From positions 1 to 41,365 of the forward strand of contig NZ_NOIF01000021.1 of assembly GCF_002265265.1 (NCBI RefSeq): 41,365 nt of DNA, written 5' to 3'. Below, piece by piece: positions 40,049-41,365 of the stretch (its first letter is position 1; each line of letters opens with the position of its first letter). The notes beneath the pieces are model-generated. The model saw only the letters and a program-made list of their open reading frames with translations. It was not told the DNA's origin and searched no databases. This stretch comes from Photobacterium sanguinicancri. Lineage in GTDB: Bacteria > Pseudomonadota > Gammaproteobacteria > Enterobacterales > Vibrionaceae. The translations under genes and the position numbers were made by a program.

Positions 40049-41308
40049 ATGAACAAGAAGCGTCTGTTTACTAAGTCAATCGTAGCATTGACAGTGGCAA
40101 TGGCATCTCAGCAAGCGGCAGCTGCTGGTTTCCAACTTAATGGTCAATCGGCAACTGGACTTGGCCGTGCTTTCGCTGGTGATGCGGTAATCGCAGATAA
40201 TGCATCTGTACTATCTCGTAACGCAGCAGCAATGGCTTTATTCGATGCACCTGCAATCTCTCTTGGCCTTAACGTTATCGATACTGACATCCAAGTTAAA
40301 GACATCGATTATAAATTTGCAGGTCAATCTATTCCTGGCCAAAGTAATCAAAGTGTTGGCGGTACTGCATACGTACCAAACATTTACTACATTCACCCTA
40401 TCAACGACAAATTTACTGTCGGTGGTGGCATCTACTCTAACTTTGGTACTAAAACTGAGTTCGATGACAGCTTTTCTGCCAATGCATTCGGTGGCTTAAC
40501 TGACGTTAAAAGCATCAACTTCGCGCTAAGCGTAGCTTACCGCATCAATGAGCAATTCAGTGTTGGTGGTGGTTTAGACCTTATCTATGGTAGCGGTAAA
40601 CTGCAACGTTATGTTCCAGCATTCCAAGTGCCAAACCCAATGGATCCAACAAAACCTATTGATGTACCCAAAACAGATCTAGTTGATATTGATGCTGATG
40701 GTTATGCACTTGGCTGGAATATTGGTGGTGTTTACGAAGTAAATGAAGATCACCGCTTTGGCCTATCTTACCGCTACAGCCCAGATCTTGAAGCTTCGGG
40801 CGATCTGAAGCATGCTACCGACGATATCTCTAACGACAAGCTAATCATGCCACTACCTGACATGGCTGAATTCTCTGGCTTCCACAAACTCAACGACCAG
40901 TTCGCAGTTCACTACAGCGTACAATGGATCCGTTGGAGCGAATTCGACAAGTTGGAAACAACTGGCGGTACAGAGCTGAATAAATACGAGTGGAAAGACG
41001 GTTGGCACTACGCACTCGGTGGTACTTACTACCTAAACAACGATTGGGAACTGCGTGCGGGTTACATGTACGATACTAGTGCACAAGATAAGCTAACATC
41101 AATCTCTGTACCTGATTCAGATCGCCAATGGCTATCTGGTGGTTTCACCTACCATATTGATAACAAATCAAACATCGATTTTGGCTTGACTTACCTTATG
41201 GGCAAAGATATTAACGTTGAAGAATCAAAAATGCCAGTTGGAAGCGTAACAGCAACTACGCGTGCTAATGCATGGCTATACGGCGTACAATACAGCCGTT
41301 CGTTCTAA
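40049..41308 (+). CDS. fadL: Outer-membrane long-chain fatty acid transporter FadL
   Basis: A 419-residue OmpP1/FadL-family barrel with a signal peptide (MNKKRLFTKSIVALTVAMAS, cleaved after QQAAAA). The mature N-terminus GFQLNGQSATGLGRAFAGDA forms the FadL hatch/plug, with the family NPA segment seen as SRNAAAMALFD. Alternating strands run to the end (IYYIHPINDKFTVGGGIYSN, FGLSYRYSPDLEASG, WELRAGYMYD), closing in a terminal aromatic SRSF. It brings long-chain fatty acids across the outer membrane by lateral opening, feeding the FadI-FadJ pathway encoded nearby. It is followed directly by an intrinsic terminator. Confidence 0.95.
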   Translation: MNKKRLFTKSIVALTVAMASQQAAAAGFQLNGQSATGLGRAFAGDAVIADNASVLSRNAAAMALFDAPAISLGLNVIDTDIQVKDIDYKFAGQSIPGQSNQSVGGTAYVPNIYYIHPINDKFTVGGGIYSNFGTKTEFDDSFSANAFGGLTDVKSINFALSVAYRINEQFSVGGGLDLIYGSGKLQRYVPAFQVPNPMDPTKPIDVPKTDLVDIDADGYALGWNIGGVYEVNEDHRFGLSYRYSPDLEASGDLKHATDDISNDKLIMPLPDMAEFSGFHKLNDQFAVHYSVQWIRWSEFDKLETTGGTELNKYEWKDGWHYALGGTYYLNNDWELRAGYMYDTSAQDKLTSISVPDSDRQWLSGGFTYHIDNKSNIDFGLTYLMGKDINVEESKMPVGSVTATTRANAWLYGVQYSRSF

Positions 41309-41337
41309 TTTCAGCGAACAGTTAAGCCATAATATTT

Positions 41338-41365
41338 AAGGGAGCCTACTGGCTCCCTTTTTATT
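41338..41365 (+). terminator. Intrinsic terminator of fadL
   Basis: AAGGGAGCC (41338-41346) and GGCTCCCTT (41351-41359) form a 9-bp stem with loop TACT, followed by TTTATT at the window end. Confidence 0.92.

Noticed and set aside
1-41365. CRISPR arrays, tRNA genes, insertion sequences, attachment sites
   Set aside because: No spaced direct repeats, cloverleaf, transposase motifs or terminal inverted repeats were found on either strand; the FTR1 cluster has no visible integrase or flanking repeats.

Overview
The window reads as a chromosomal segment of a marine gammaproteobacterium of the Vibrionaceae, most like Photobacterium. The grounds are the protein families and gene neighbourhoods (FadL/FadIJ, SixA, SmrB/PrmB, MdlAB, TesB, YbaY, 4.5S RNA), the sigma factor/DUF3379 pair beside fadL, and many intrinsic terminators. 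The genus is an inference from recall; no search was run.

Layout. (1) 1-5.2 kb: the first 41 codons of a TetR-type regulator, then a sugar-acid-type catabolic cluster on the minus strand (split UxaA-like lyase, DMT exporter/importer, enolase-superfamily dehydratase) with a divergent GntR/FCD regulator and a palindromic operator between them. (2) 5.3-7.5 kb: a three-gene minus-strand operon for periplasmic multihaem electron-transfer proteins under a perfect FNR box. (3) 7.7-14.5 kb: the 4.5S RNA gene, a membrane protein, ybaZ (ATL), ybaY, tesB and mdlA-mdlB, the same order as the E. coli ffs-to-mdlA block but without glnK-amtB. (4) 14.8-25.0 kb: a seven-gene minus-strand cluster around an FTR1 iron permease: a large secreted protein, a b-type cytochrome, FTR1, a FAD oxidoreductase, a small periplasmic helical protein, a GT-C membrane protein and a hexahaem beta-propeller cytochrome. 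It has a Fur-like box upstream and a strong terminator at the end. This is the best candidate for an undescribed system. (5) 25.2-27.9 kb: a DecR/YbaO-type Lrp regulator divergent from a PLP-dependent cysteine-lyase-like gene, then queC. (6) 27.9-41.4 kb: prmB/smrB, a small lipoprotein, sixA, a pitrilysin-like M16 protease, a zinc-ribbon membrane protein, fadI-fadJ, a decayed yfcZ remnant, an ECF-type sigma factor with its DUF3379 partner, and fadL, which parallels the E. coli fadL-yfcZ-fadI-fadJ-sixA-smrB-prmB region.

How the parts work together. fadL (uptake), fadI and fadJ (beta-oxidation) and tesB (thioester hydrolysis) handle long-chain fatty acids, with a perfect GGTCAGACC FadR core in the fadI promoter. 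The FNR-box operon and the FTR1 cluster are two separate periplasmic redox modules; both depend on cytochrome c maturation and neither contains its own terminal reductase. The decR/PLP-lyase pair looks like a cysteine-detoxification unit.

Start codons were chosen by Shine-Dalgarno spacing and family alignment where several were possible. All family assignments rest on motifs and recalled homologues.
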